Assembly: GCF_016859285.1 (NCBI RefSeq) | Contig: NC_053412.1 | Location: 895,289-959,288 of the forward strand | Length of the DNA: 64,000 nt | Origin: Xiphias gladius | Lineage: Eukaryota > Chordata > Actinopteri > Istiophoriformes > Xiphiidae | Reading direction: 5' to 3' | Part shown: piece by piece, positions 13,314 through 24,330 of the stretch | Layout of the letters: each line of letters begins with the position of its first letter | How positions within the stretch are numbered: the first letter of the stretch is position 1 | Program-made: the position numbers and the translations under genes | The notes under the pieces: generated by a model | Seen by the model: the letters and a program-made list of their open reading frames with translations, nothing else | The model's database searches: none | Told to the model about the DNA's origin: nothing

Positions 13314-15239
13314 ATGTTGCTATTCAACATATGGATCTACTATATTCTCTTGCTGCACCTATACATTGTGCATCTTTAAAGAATCCACCGTTTTTTCCCA
13401 TCTGCATCAATCAGTAAATCAATACTGAGTGTATGTCCCTTTACAATTATTACAATGAATGTAGGCTCAAATAGCTGTTCAGTACGATTTTATCAAGGTA
13501 ATAGTTTTTATAATGGCAAAAGATGGTGTGAGTTTTGTACTGCTGCTAATTTTACAGTGCTGCGAAGTGATACGCTCCAGGAGAAAAGGTCAGAAATGTC
13601 AAAAATCATACGAAATATTGGACCAATACGACACTGCTTTTTGTGAAGCTGATATCCAAAATATTGAAATACACAACACACTATATGCAAACATAAAATA
13701 TGTAAAAGCACGTCTAAAAGAATAAAAGGAACCACACTGATAGTGACACAAACAGCAAGGCAATACAAAGTGTCATTATTAAGCACTATACTCCATAATT
13801 TATTTCACGCCATTTGAGATTTTAAAAAATATTTGCTTTTGAAAGCAGCAGAATGTCAAAGTATCAAAACAAAAAAATAGGAAAATAGAAAATGCTCTGT
13901 GCATCACAGGCAAGCCAGAAGACTCTTAGAAAACCCTACATTTTCATTTTCATTTTTAAGCTCATGATAATCATGACAAGCTGTGAATTGAAAGAGTTGC
14001 TGCTCACTGACCTACTCGGGAAGTCTAAACAACAACCCCTGGCAGTGTTGCTGCCTTGCCTCCACTTTAGCTTCAGTGTAAGTTTCATCAGAGCTGATTT
14101 AAGACTCTTTAAAAATGCAGTTAACAAATTCCATCAATAAAAACACACACGAGAAACTAAAGAGGCGAGGAGGCTTTAAGAAATAAATCATCCTCTTCCC
14201 AGCTCAACTAAAGCTAATCAAAACCATTTCATGGTCTGTTTTAAAAATCTTTATACAAATGCAGGCTCAATTAGCTTTTCAGTACATGTTTGTTTAGTTC
14301 GTAAGAGGTTTCTGTTAAACAAACGATCAAGGTAGTTTTAATCTGTCTTATTAAGGGAAACAGCTAGAAAAACACAACAAAATTGTCAGTTTCAGAATCA
14401 GCAAAACATTAGTGGTACCAATAGTATGTAATAACCAGTACTTAAAGTATTTACACCTAATTTGGTACGTTTTGATTCACACCTGCTTTAAAAACAACAA
14501 CAACAACGACAACAACAAAACCAATAAAATTGAACATGTTGCTGCTCACTGACCTACTCACAACCCCGGCCATGCTGGTGTCTTGACACCACCTCATCTT
14601 CGGTGACAGTTTCATCAACGTTGGTTTCATATTTAATTACTGAAAACCACTAAAAACAATAAAGCAAAAAAATGACTTGCGGTAAGCACGGGAAGGCTAA
14701 CAGAAATGCCAAATATTACTGGCTTCAGAATGAACTGTAATAACCAAAACTGGATCAATGCGCAATCGCTGGTATCTGCCGTTTTACAAAATTTGGCAAC
14801 GCTACTGCCAGTGGGCAAATCTGATTCCACTGTCCTTAGCAAACACTGCTCTCTATTTTTTCTCACATCTCATTAGTGAGGTTGTAATTCAACAATTACA
14901 GAGACATATTTTACAGCACAGAAATTCAAGGAATCTAACCTACAACCCCGCCAGTGTTGTTGCCTCGCCCTGAATCGAGGATTTTTTTTTTTAATATGTG
15001 GATAACCAACGTCCTCATGGGAAATTAAAACAACGTTTTTCAACAGAGAAACCACAACAGACAACAAGGAGTTTGCCACATTCAACAGCCCATTTACGGC
15101 CTTGAATTTGGACGGATTTTAAGTATTACAAGATGTAAAGAGAGACTCCGGATTACCCAGGGATGTCACCCGGCTTTCGGGTATTTTGACACCTCCATAC
15201 CCAAACCCAGCCGCATCCTCCCCCTCTGTCCCGTCCTAC

Positions 15240-15402
15240 CTTCAATCGCGATGACATGCTCCCGGATCTGGTTCTGCAGCAGCGGCTCCTCCACCCGCTC
15301 CAGCAGCTCGTAGATGGAGTAGATGTTGGGGTGGACGGACTCGAACCTCTGGATCTCGGCTCGGATGGCGGCCGAGTTGGCGAGATGCTGTTGGTAGTTC
15401 AT
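15240..15402 (-). CDS. agap1: AGAP1 first coding exon (partial gene)
   Basis: This exon encodes the first 54 residues plus one base of Arf GAP with GTPase domain, ankyrin repeat and PH domain 1, a GTPase-activating protein for Arf that acts on AP-3 endosomal traffic. The peptide starts MNYQQHLANSAAIRAE and continues with QRFESVHPNIYSIYELLERV and NQIREHVIAIE. This is nearly identical to the vertebrate AGAP1 N-terminus as I know it; AGAP3 differs in this stretch (IYAIYDLIERIED). The ATG (15402-15400) has G at -3. The exon ends in phase 1 at GAAG followed by GTAGGA, the expected place before the Asp codon of exon 2. The GLD GTPase, PH, ArfGAP and ankyrin domains must lie beyond the window start, since no further exon was found. 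Confidence 0.93.
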
Positions 15403-16640
15403 CGCTGCAGCTCCTTCCTGGATCCCAAAATTTCCCACGGGGAAAAACAAACAAACAAAAAAAACAAAAACAGAAGACACTGGCTGGACTTTTCAGGTGA
15501 TCGCAGGGCCGTTTTTAGGAGGGCTGAGGCTGGTAAATAGGAGGGTGAAAGCTGTGACCTCCAGGAGGTGAAACAACCTCAGAAAAACCTTAATTCATGC
15601 TTTTTCCCTCATGAATTGGACACACTATTTACCACCAGGTTTTCTGTTCATTTAGATAGCTCGGTGGGTAGTCTTCAGGGATAAATAACACGTTATCCTC
15701 CTCTACATCCCTGGAAATTTGAATGTACGTGATATCTCCTGGGTCAGTTTTGGCAGAGGCGGCCGGACTACTGCCCCTGGCCGGTGAAGGCAGCTGTTCC
15801 CCGGGGTGTCCCGGCTCCCAATTCCGGCGCGGCGACAGATGTGCGGCAGTCTGAGCACCGCCTCCCCATATCCTCACGGTCCGTGTGAGATTATAATGAC
15901 ACTCGCTCGGGTTTAGCTGGATTTAAAACAGCTTTTATAGTCATTTACAGTCATAACTGAGCAGAGAGGAGGATAAACAACGGCCTTGTTGCTAGGTGGC
16001 TAGGGCTAGCCGGCTAAAGCTAACTAGCTGTAGCTTCCAAGCCGGGAGGGAAGAGGGAAAACTCACCGTTTTTCCGCCGTTAAAGTCCGCTTTACATAAC
16101 GACCTGGTGGGAAGTCAAAGCCCCGAGGAGGAGACCGAACCGGCAGGTTTTTTTCTAAATATAAAGTAAAAGAGCAACTGGCAGCAGTGTGGCAGCCTGA
16201 TAAACTGTTAGTGGGTCGTGGTGGGGTAGTTAGGATGCCAGTTCCCGTCCGTCCGTTGTTTTGTCTCCTCTCCGGGACCAGCTGCGCAAATTAACGCACT
16301 CAGTCCAAATTTAAACGCCAGCAGCGGGAACCCGGCGGAGCTCGCGCGCCTCCAAATTTAATCCAGGTGTTGCAAACGACACGTATTTTACAGGTACGTC
16401 CCGCACACGGCGCTCCAACACTCAGCCGTCCCCAGCTTCCCGAGCGGCGAGGTCCATCCCGTGTTGACTGGAGCCACAGTTTCCCAGCCGGGAACGTCAT
16501 TAACGTCAATGTGTTTCCTCCCACGGGCTCAAGTTACACACGCCGACCAGCGGCGGTTCCGGTACGGATTTTCAAAATACGCCCGCCGGAGCCGGGATTT
16601 TAGAAACACGGAGGGCACGAGTCCGAGTTTCTCCGCGAAG
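15403..16640 (-). promoter_or_regulatory. agap1: CpG-rich agap1 promoter and 5' UTR region
   Basis: CpG and GC density rise sharply from about 15.2 to 16.65 kb and fall on both sides. The segment directly precedes the agap1 start on the minus strand, so it is the likely promoter plus 5' UTR. No convincing TATA box was seen, which fits a CpG-island promoter. Two TGACG-type half sites stand close together in AACGTCATTAACGTCAATG (16494-16512). The transcription start cannot be placed by eye. Confidence 0.65.
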
Positions 16641-17526
16641 AAACTGCCCCTACTCCTCGACCGGAGACCAGAGTCTAAAAGAAAGTCTTTAAAATGCTCA
16701 AAATTATTTGTATTGGTTAATTATTCATATGGACAGGCTATGTGAGATAGAAGACTGAGATGAAGTTGAAAGCTCGCTACAAAGTGACACGAAAACCGAA
16801 AAATATATACACACAATGAAATGATACCATTTCAGTTTCAACATTTACAATTTCCTCTGCATTTCTGCTTCTTTTCATTTGTTTTTGTCTTATTTATCTT
16901 TTTACTGCTCGTCTTTTTTGTTTTTATTATTTCCATAAATGAGCTATGAACGTATCTTCCATCTCACCTGCTGAACGGCTGTTATGGTAAAAGTCATGTA
17001 GAAATAGAAATAATCACCTCTGTTTCATTCACAGCTCATTTGTGTAATGAAATCACACCATCATATATCTAAAGTGCACATTAGTCTAAGCGAATTCCTC
17101 AAAGCAATCGTCTCTCAGGCCCCTTGTCCCTTCTGCTTCTAATTCAAAGCTTCTGTAGTTTTCAGTTAATATCTGATGCGGCGATTTCGACGTCGCAGAT
17201 TCTGTTGAGCAGAAACGGCTAGTTGCTGGCTAGTGCTCTTATTTTGAACATCGACCCGCCCTCGTTCCGGTCTTCGTCTCGCCAACTGCTGCGTACTTGA
17301 CGCAGCCGCGTTCAAGACGGTGGGCATTGCGTGGAGGCTGCGCACAAATAACTGAAGCAAATAGATGTTTATTTCTCCGATTTCTCCGATTTCTCCTTCT
17401 CATTCACTTCTTTTGGCAGAGGAAGTTATGCAATGTGGGACCCCTTCAAAATAAAGGTGCAAAGCACCAGTAGTTAAAGAAAAAAGAACCCAGTCAAGCT
17501 CCAGCGTGAATGCTGCACATTCCAGT
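16641..17526. other. intergenic spacer between faim and agap1
   Basis: The spacer is AT-rich, with a CpG-containing patch at 17170-17350. A minus-strand open frame in that patch (64 codons, Arg/Gln-rich) resembles nothing I know. No exon, RNA gene or recognisable repeat was found. Confidence 0.5.
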
Positions 17527-17532
17527 GTTTAT
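17527..17532 (-). terminator. faim: likely faim polyadenylation signal
   Basis: TTTATT on the plus strand reads AATAAA on the minus strand, about 205 nt past the faim stop codon. It is the first canonical signal seen downstream of the stop. Confidence 0.5.
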
Positions 17533-17735
17533 TTGCTACATTTGCATGAATATATTTGCATCTGTGTTTTTTCTAAATCTACAATACGAACCGACTAAAT
17601 GATCAAAAACAAACAGTTTTGATCCCTCTTCATAAAGCACAGCGATACTGCCCGGCATTTGTGTGTCACATGCAAATACCTCATTCATAGTGTCTCTTTG
17701 AAAGTTCAGCACTCTTCCAACAGTCAGGTGCGGCA

Positions 17736-20632
17736 CTATTGTGTAGAAGCTGGAATTTTCTCTCCATCCAGCAGTAAATAGTGCACAATGCCACTCCTTT
17801 TCTTCCCACTGCTCGTAGCCTTGATGCAGCACTCGTGTGCCCCCAGCGAGAAGTGTGTCTCCGTGCCATCGTCTACAAACTCTCCCTGTGGGACAGTCGA
17901 CGGAGAGACACCGAGACACAGCCGCAGAGTTTTAGGTTTGGAAGCTGTACGGTCAGGAAAATATCAAAGCTCCATCTTCGTCAAATCAAAAGTAAAGACA
18001 AAACCCCCAAAAGTCCAGTATTGGGTTTCACTGCCAACACAGCAGTGGCACGTTTCCTTTAAATGCCTTATATCTTACTTTGAAAGAAACTCTAGAAACA
18101 GCTGTCTTAATGGAGGACAAGATGCTCTCCATGGAGATGGAGATGCTCTGGGTACAGAAGCCAGCTTCGAATTATGTAAAAAAAAAAAATGTTGATGTTA
18201 TTTGTCTGAATCTGTCGTATCTGTTTCTTCTATTTGTTCTCCTTCGTTTTTGAGGGTTTGCTTAAACATACAGCAAAGAATCCATCACATCAAGAAAACT
18301 CAAACCTTTACCACGTGTCCTCAGGAGATCGGGCACTTTTTCAACACCGTCATTTATTTATTTTTATTTTATTTTATTTTTTTGCGATAAATCAGAGGTG
18401 AAATGTATCAATGTGAAAAACAGACACTAACAGCCTGGACAACGTGTTCAACTGAAGAGCAGAGTTTGTCCAGGAACCGGTCGCAACGGGTCAAACACCA
18501 ACTTCATTTTTATTTCAAGTTTCAGTTTCTATCTTTATTTACCTGATGGATTAGCTACTAGTAAGTGCTTCAGTCATTTCTCCTACAGCGGAAATTAAAC
18601 TCACCGTACTGGCAGTGTTTGTAACACCAGGCGGTTTGGTCTCAACTGCTGATAAAGCCTCATTTAGCTTTTATTTTCACGCCTGTCGCTCCAGATTGGA
18701 GTTTAATTTCACTCACAGATACTGGAATTTTCTTCACTTGAGCAGGTTAAATCAAAATTTGTTGTTTTCATCATCTCAGTAACATCAGACTGAAGCTCGC
18801 TATCAAGTAAAAGCGTTGCCAGAGTCTCTCCCCGAGGCTTAAAATAATTTATGACATTAATAATCTTCATAGTTTCATATATGAACAAAGTGACTATCAC
18901 CATCGTGTCCATTTTCTGTCCGTTGCACCAAACGTCCATTGTGTCCTTTTCTTTTGGAAAAAAGAAGAGAAGAGGGTTTTTTTAATATAGCACATATTGT
19001 TATTGGTATTTTACACGTTATCATTTACAGAAAGCGAACTTGTTATTAATTGGTTTGCTATCTGTTACCTTCTTTTCTTTATGCCTGTCGCTGTGAACCA
19101 AAGAGATCCGTCTGTATCTCTAATTACATATTTACATACAGATTTTTGTAACAAAGGTGCCACAGGTCTGGTCTCTGCCGTCCTACCAGGTATCTGCTGG
19201 TTGTCATGTTTCCTAAAATAACCTCGGCGTGAGCAGATTACAGTACGGCGGGTCAAGTCTTCACCTACATTCCCTCCTGCAAACACTGGGCCACGCTGCA
19301 GCTGCGTGATCTCGTACTGCAGATAAAAACCAAGGCCGACGGCAGTGAAACACTCCTGGCTCACCCAGAACGACCCTGCAGTCCTCTCCGTCCACTTGGA
19401 GCAGCCAGGTTTTGGTGGTCTTGGCTCTGTTGTCGACGAACTTCTGCAGACTCCTCCCGTCCATCTCCAGCGTGTACTCGTAGGCGAAGCCGCTGATGGC
19501 CTCGATGTTTATGGTGGCTTTAGTGTTCGCCCCCCCGACTGTGAAGGTTTCCTTTCCAACCAGCTTGAACATCCAGTCTTTCTTGATGACTTCCTGTTCA
19601 GGGGAACACGCAAAGGACACGTCTGCTCTCACGACTGACAGATAAACAGCTGCTTTTCAGCGTTTATTCATTCATTCATCACTTTTTTCTGCCTGCTTTC
19701 TGCGAGTCAGGGCTGAGTATCAAGCAAAAACTGACGAGTTTTGATCAGTGGTAGGAGAAGGTGGAAGTGCAGATGTATCAGTAGCAGTAGCAAGAATATC
19801 ACAGTAAAAGTGGTGGAAAGTAACTTTGTACAGTTAATCGATCAGTACTTGTGCTTAACTTCAGCGTGTCCATTTTCTGCTGCGTTATTCTTCTACTCCA
19901 CCACACTTCAGAGGGAAATGTTCTACTTTTTCACCTATATGCACGCATATAATCAACAAATAACCTATAAGGATACAACATTATTTAAGATAATATGTGA
20001 TAAGACAATCGATGCACGGGGAGAAATTCAATGGCTGCCCAGCAGTATAGGGCAGTGTAAGTAATTAACATTAGCCCCAGCAGCTGCAATATTTATAATC
20101 CAATTATATAATCCACATAATTCTGACCTGGTCAGCTTGAATAATGAGTATTTTTACTTTCGATACTCACTGGATGCATTTTCTGGTCTAACTTCTGTAC
20201 TTTTACTGAAGTAAAATTCTGAATGCAGGACTTTTACATGAAATGGAGTATTTTAAAGTGCAGTACTGCTGTTTTTACTGCAGTAAGTGTTGGGAAGACT
20301 TCTTCTACATTTAAGGAGTCAAGTTTTAATCCAACAACTTCAGTTCTGGTTTCCAATGTGGGGGTCGGAACCTCAAAAGGGGTCCTAAAATAAATCTTAA
20401 GGGTCACAAACACAGGTTTTTCCTCTAAATGTTGCTTTTTTCCAATGAGGTACTGAATGCTTTTACCTACCGACACCTGGAAAAGTCACTCAGACAGACA
20501 CAAACCGGGTCTCACCTGGCCGTTGACGTAAACAATGCGTTTTCCGGTGGTGGTGCCATGAGCAAACTCAATCCTGTAAACGCCGTCACTCAGCGCCACC
20601 TCCCACACGGCCACCAGATCTCCGCTCAGCAT
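17736..20632 (-). CDS. faim: Fas apoptotic inhibitory molecule (FAIM)
   Basis: There are four coding exons on the minus strand: 20632-20516, 19593-19365, 18950-18901 and 17885-17736, with stop TAG at 17738-17736. All borders are GT/AG, the phases agree (0, 1, 0), and the product is 181 aa; human FAIM short form is 179 aa. Diagnostic blocks in order are DLVAVWEVALSDGVYRIEF, HGTTTGKRIVYVNG, KKDWMFKLVGKETFTVG, TKATINIEAISGFAYEYTLE, MDVWCNGQKMDT, GEFVDDGTETHFSLG and the end of the second beta domain (SSGKKRSGIVHYLLLDGEK). FAIM is a small cytosolic all-beta protein that counters Fas-triggered apoptosis and, in mammals, protects against protein aggregation. The start ATG has G at -3. The frame stays open for 11 codons up to a possible acceptor at 20665, so a longer N-terminal isoform like mammalian FAIM-L is possible. 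Zebrafish has two faim copies; which one this is cannot be told. Confidence 0.95.
19803..20312. repeat. dispersed teleost repeat (GTGGTGGAAAGTAACT type) in faim intron 1
   Basis: It starts AAGTGGTGGAAAGTAACTTT, has TTCTTCTACTCCACCACACT and CAGAGGGAAATGTTCTACTT inside, then TGAATGCAGGACTTTTACAT, and ends at GGAAGACTTCTTCTAC. The order matches an abundant fish element whose ends read TGGTGGAAAGTAACTAAGTA and CTTCTTCCACCACTG, as I remember it. Fragments of the same family appear near 33320-33352, 57240-57275 and 58145-58250. It is non-coding. Confidence 0.7.
20335..20418. repeat. fragment of a GGTTTCCAAnnTGGGGGTCGG-type repeat
   Basis: GGTTTCCAATGTGGGGGTCG, AAAAGGGGTCCTAAAATAAA and CTTAAGGGTCACAAAC recur in this order in a short fish repeat I remember, probably a hAT-type MITE. 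It directly follows the larger repeat, so most of faim intron 1 is repeat-derived. Confidence 0.5.
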
Positions 20633-21458
20633 CTCTGACGCTCCTCGGGACCCTGTCACAACCGTCTGGAAGTCAGAAAACCAGCTGATGTGTCATCTTC
20701 AGGAGCCGAATATGAGGAGTGCCGGGTCCCGTCCCGCTCTGCTCAGCCGTGGCGTCGGCTCAGCAGCAGGTGCATTACTGTAAGAGGCTTAGAGACGAGA
20801 GCTCGCTCTATACTGCCGCAGATAATTAGGACAGACTTTTGTTTGCATCTCCGGTTTGTGTGAAGAAGACGACACCCGCCGTCTTCAACCAGTGAGTGAG
20901 GCTGCAAGGTTGCTTTCCTGGAGCTGACCTCTGACCTGTGCGTGGACAAGACAAAACAAGAAAGGATATATAGAACATTATCTGTGCCTAGACCCAGGAT
21001 CAGAGAACAATATTACATTATATGGCGGCGTTAAACCCCCCATCTGGCATTTTGAGGATTTCAGAGAAGTAAAGTGACATCTTCATTTATCCAAGTTCAA
21101 AGGGTCATATCAAACAAAGAAAAAGAATAAGAGTGGCCTCCTTACAATCCTGCTGACACATGCTAACATACTTTAGATCAGTCGGCAATCTGACGGACAC
21201 AAACGGGCTCATCTTTTCCCTTTTATTTGTTCTATACGTTACATTAAAATCACGTGGTCTTCAGATGTGCTGACGACAGAGTTGTTGTCTCTTCTCAATC
21301 AGTCCTGATCACAGAGTCTTCATCTCTATTATCAGAGGTACTTTCCCTTTTTCATTCGTGTGCTGGTTCATTTCCCATTAGCTGTTCTCAGAAAGGCAGC
21401 TAAGATTATAAACGCCACAGGACACAGGATGTCCTCAATGACGACTTTAACCCAATGC

Positions 21459-21488
21459 CATCATCATCATCATCATCATCATCATCAT
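21459..21488. repeat. (CAT)n triplet microsatellite
   Basis: A run of about ten CAT/ATC triplets in intergenic DNA upstream of faim. Confidence 0.9.
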
Positions 21489-24001
21489 GTGTTACTTTAC
21501 ACTGCCTGCCTGTATAAGAGTCAGTTTACCTCGTGTAGAGGCTGATAAATGCACTTGCACTTTTGACATTTGTTAACGCAATTAGAGCCCTTGCCGTGCT
21601 GGATGTTGTTGTCCGGCCGTGGTCCGGCCACTGCCATTAATCCTTGTGTGTGTCGCCTCCTTCTGGCTTTGTCGTGTGCGTATTTTTAGACGGTTTTTAT
21701 GTGTGTAAATGAATTGTCTATGGGGGCTTTTGTTGGCAGGCTCGCTCAGCCTCAAATTGCCCCTCGAGGGATGAGTCAAGTATTTTTGAATTCTCCAAAT
21801 GTCCTTTTCCAAGAACCGCGGCCGTCGTATCATGAGCACGAGCAGCAGGAAGTGACTGGTGGCCCGGCAGCTGACTTCCAGTAGCCGTTGGTCTGTGCGT
21901 CCTTGCATCCAGCAGGAGTCTCTGTTGTGTGTTGAAACCCGGAGAGCAGCTCTGAAGGCTCCAGCGGTGACTCAGACAAAGCTGCTATTGTTCGGCTGTT
22001 TTCAGAAGACACTGGATCTACACAGTTTAATGGGTCTCGCATCTGAGCTGCGGCCAAATCACCCGACAGTAAAACTCTCCCTGAGTCGCATCTTCACCGA
22101 GGGAAGGAGGCTGTTAAAACCTGCCTCTGAGGAAACCTCTCTCAATCCAACCACTTTATTTTTACTCGTCCCCTCTTCTCTTGCTCTCTTCTTCCACAGG
22201 GAGGTCAGAGGTCAAACATTCAGCTTTAAGAGGGCTTGTTTTGCTCAGCAGCACTTTAGCAGGGCCAAGGTTTGCTGGCTAAAGGACGTTTTTATTTTCA
22301 TTTTCTGAAATTATTTCAGTTTGGACTTTATTTAAGCAGGATGGTCTCGTAACATTTAAATCTTCTTTCTGCAAAGTTCAGGACAAAACAGCAGCACAGT
22401 TATTTTACACAACTGGTGCCATAACATTTTACTAACAATATTTATCTTTTATTTCTTTGAATTCAAACTCAGGTTTTCAATGCAGCCATCCGCTTTTACA
22501 CGTGTTGTCGTAATGTTTTTATGTGTTGTTGGTTTTTCTCATGTTATTCAATCGGGACCTTTTTTTTTCTTAATGGCTGAAATGACAAAACTTTAATCGA
22601 CCTTCAACTTGAACATTGTGGTAAAAGCAGAGGACAATTTAAAAGCCACTGAGCCACATATATAAAACAGAAAAGGAAGAACGCCCTGACGTGGATTTTT
22701 CAAGCCATTAAAACACATTTACAGAGCAATAAACAAATAGATATAAAAGGAAAGGAATGAAAGACTCTCAAATCCAAACCTTTACCCTTTAATCTGAATC
22801 TAAAGTGGCTTTAAAATTGGACAAACAACTTTTTCCACATTGGTTGAAAATGTTGTGTCGCATATTAAACTGCTTGTTCCAGCGCTTTTAGTTTCCACTC
22901 AGAGAAAAATTAAAACTCAAGACTCCATGTTTTTTTTTTTTTTTTTTAGTTCCAGCGTCCAATCAGATGGAAATATTCTAGATGTCTTGAGCATCTACAG
23001 AAATTATTTAATTTATTTAAATACTGAGATTTTTTATTTTCATTTGAACCTTTATTTTTTTTAATTCATGTAATTGTTGTTTTTTTGTATGTGTTTTAAC
23101 TGTTTTTAATGACTCAAACAGTGAGATTTTCTTTTACTGGATTTGAATACCTGACTTTAAATGTTCAGATTTTTAGTAACTTCTATTTTAACCCCTGATT
23201 TAAATGTTGAAAAAAAACGTAAAATAGTTTTGTGGCTTTGAACGACGCTTGATGTGGACGAGGTTAATGACCCCTAACAAAAAAATAACACAGTTACTGA
23301 GGCCAAAAATGGCAGTTTGATCCATTTCAAATGAAATCTACGACTCAGTGACGTTTGCTGAAAACTCTCTGGAGCCGCTGTATCACCGGACATCAGTGAA
23401 CATAACGTCTGATGAATATACTGACGACACGTCTCTGTTGCTGCAGGAAATGAGCGGACGCATCCTGGGCCGAGCTCAAATCAGAGCAGGACTGGGAGAC
23501 GGAAGGAAGGGAGGAGGAAGAGCTGCTGCTGCTGCCGGTCAGACCGGTTCCACCTGTTTCAGATTAAGAGTCTGGATCATTCAGTCACGTCCTCTTATAG
23601 TCTAATAATAGTTGTAGATTTGAGATATTCTGACTGTGCTGCAGCTTAACTGGTGCTGAACACGAACGTTCAGTACCAGGGGACCAAGCAGACTTCTTGT
23701 TTCTACCATCACCGGCTGGTAAAAACATCCTCCGGCAACTGGAGGTTAAAGGTCAAACACCTGAAACCGCCGACTTTTCCCTCAGGGCAAAAGTTTTATT
23801 CATGTTACTGAAGAATTTCTGTGATAAAAACCTTCTTTTCTTAAAACAGAAAAGAAAAGTATATAATTTTAACCGGCGAAGATTTGAGGACTGAAATGTC
23901 GTAAATAAAGCGAGTTAAAGTGATTATTTTCAGTGCAGACTGAATATTTCAGCCTGTTTCAACTGCAAATCTACTCGTTTTCTAGACATTAGTGTCAGCT
24001 G

Positions 24002-24181
24002 GAGCTGCAACTAACGATTACTTTCATTATCAGTTAATTTTCTGATTATTTTCTGGATTAAACTGATGATTGTTTGGGCTGTAAAACATCCAAAAACCCA
24101 AAGATATTCATTAAGTTTATTCATTAAGATTAAGTTTCTATCATTCGACTGATCGATTCATCAACCAACTGTTGCAGTTCT
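24002..24181. repeat. dispersed teleost repeat (CTGCAACTAACGATTA type)
   Basis: The left end is GAGCTGCAACTAACGATTAC and the right end is CCAACTGTTGCAGTTC, so the termini are inverted (CTGCAAC / GTTGCAG). The interior has ATCCAAAAACCCAAAGATAT. It is the same family as the copies at 2730-2850 and 8882-9232. The size and inverted ends suggest a MITE. Confidence 0.6.
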
Positions 24182-24230
24182 GGTGTCAGTATGTTGAAGG
24201 AATATGGCAGGTCGCTACACTAGAATCAAG

Positions 24231-24330
24231 AAAAATGATTAAATGAAACTGAATTTTGGAAAACTCTTGAAACAAGTTGATTTGTTTTGGAAACAACTTT
24301 ACTTGATTTAAGGAAACAAGAATTTAAGCA
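24231..24330. repeat. dispersed repeat containing CTTGAAACAAGTTGATTTG
   Basis: The core CTTGAAACAAGTTGATTTGT plus TTTGGAAACA is shared with 63338-63382, about 39 kb away in the same window. This is direct evidence of a dispersed repeat. It also resembles a short fish element I recall. The family was not named. Confidence 0.55.

Noticed and set aside
15629..15877. 82-codon minus-strand frame upstream of agap1
   Set aside because: It begins with GTG. Splicing at the nearest GT donors would leave phase 2, while agap1 exon 2 needs phase 1, so it cannot be an alternative N-terminus by that route. It matches no known peptide.
17536..17919. 127-codon minus-strand frame at the 3' end of faim
   Set aside because: It overlaps the last faim exon in a different frame. 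The frame GEFVDDGTETHF to TAG matches FAIM and has a proper acceptor.
18709..18939. 76-codon minus-strand frame beginning MDVWCNGQKMDTM
   Set aside because: Only its first 13 residues are real: they belong to faim exon 3, which ends at a GT donor. The rest is intron.
21859..22308. 149-codon plus-strand frame in the faim-ralb spacer
   Set aside because: It starts with GTG, has mixed composition without domain signature, and has no plausible splice context.
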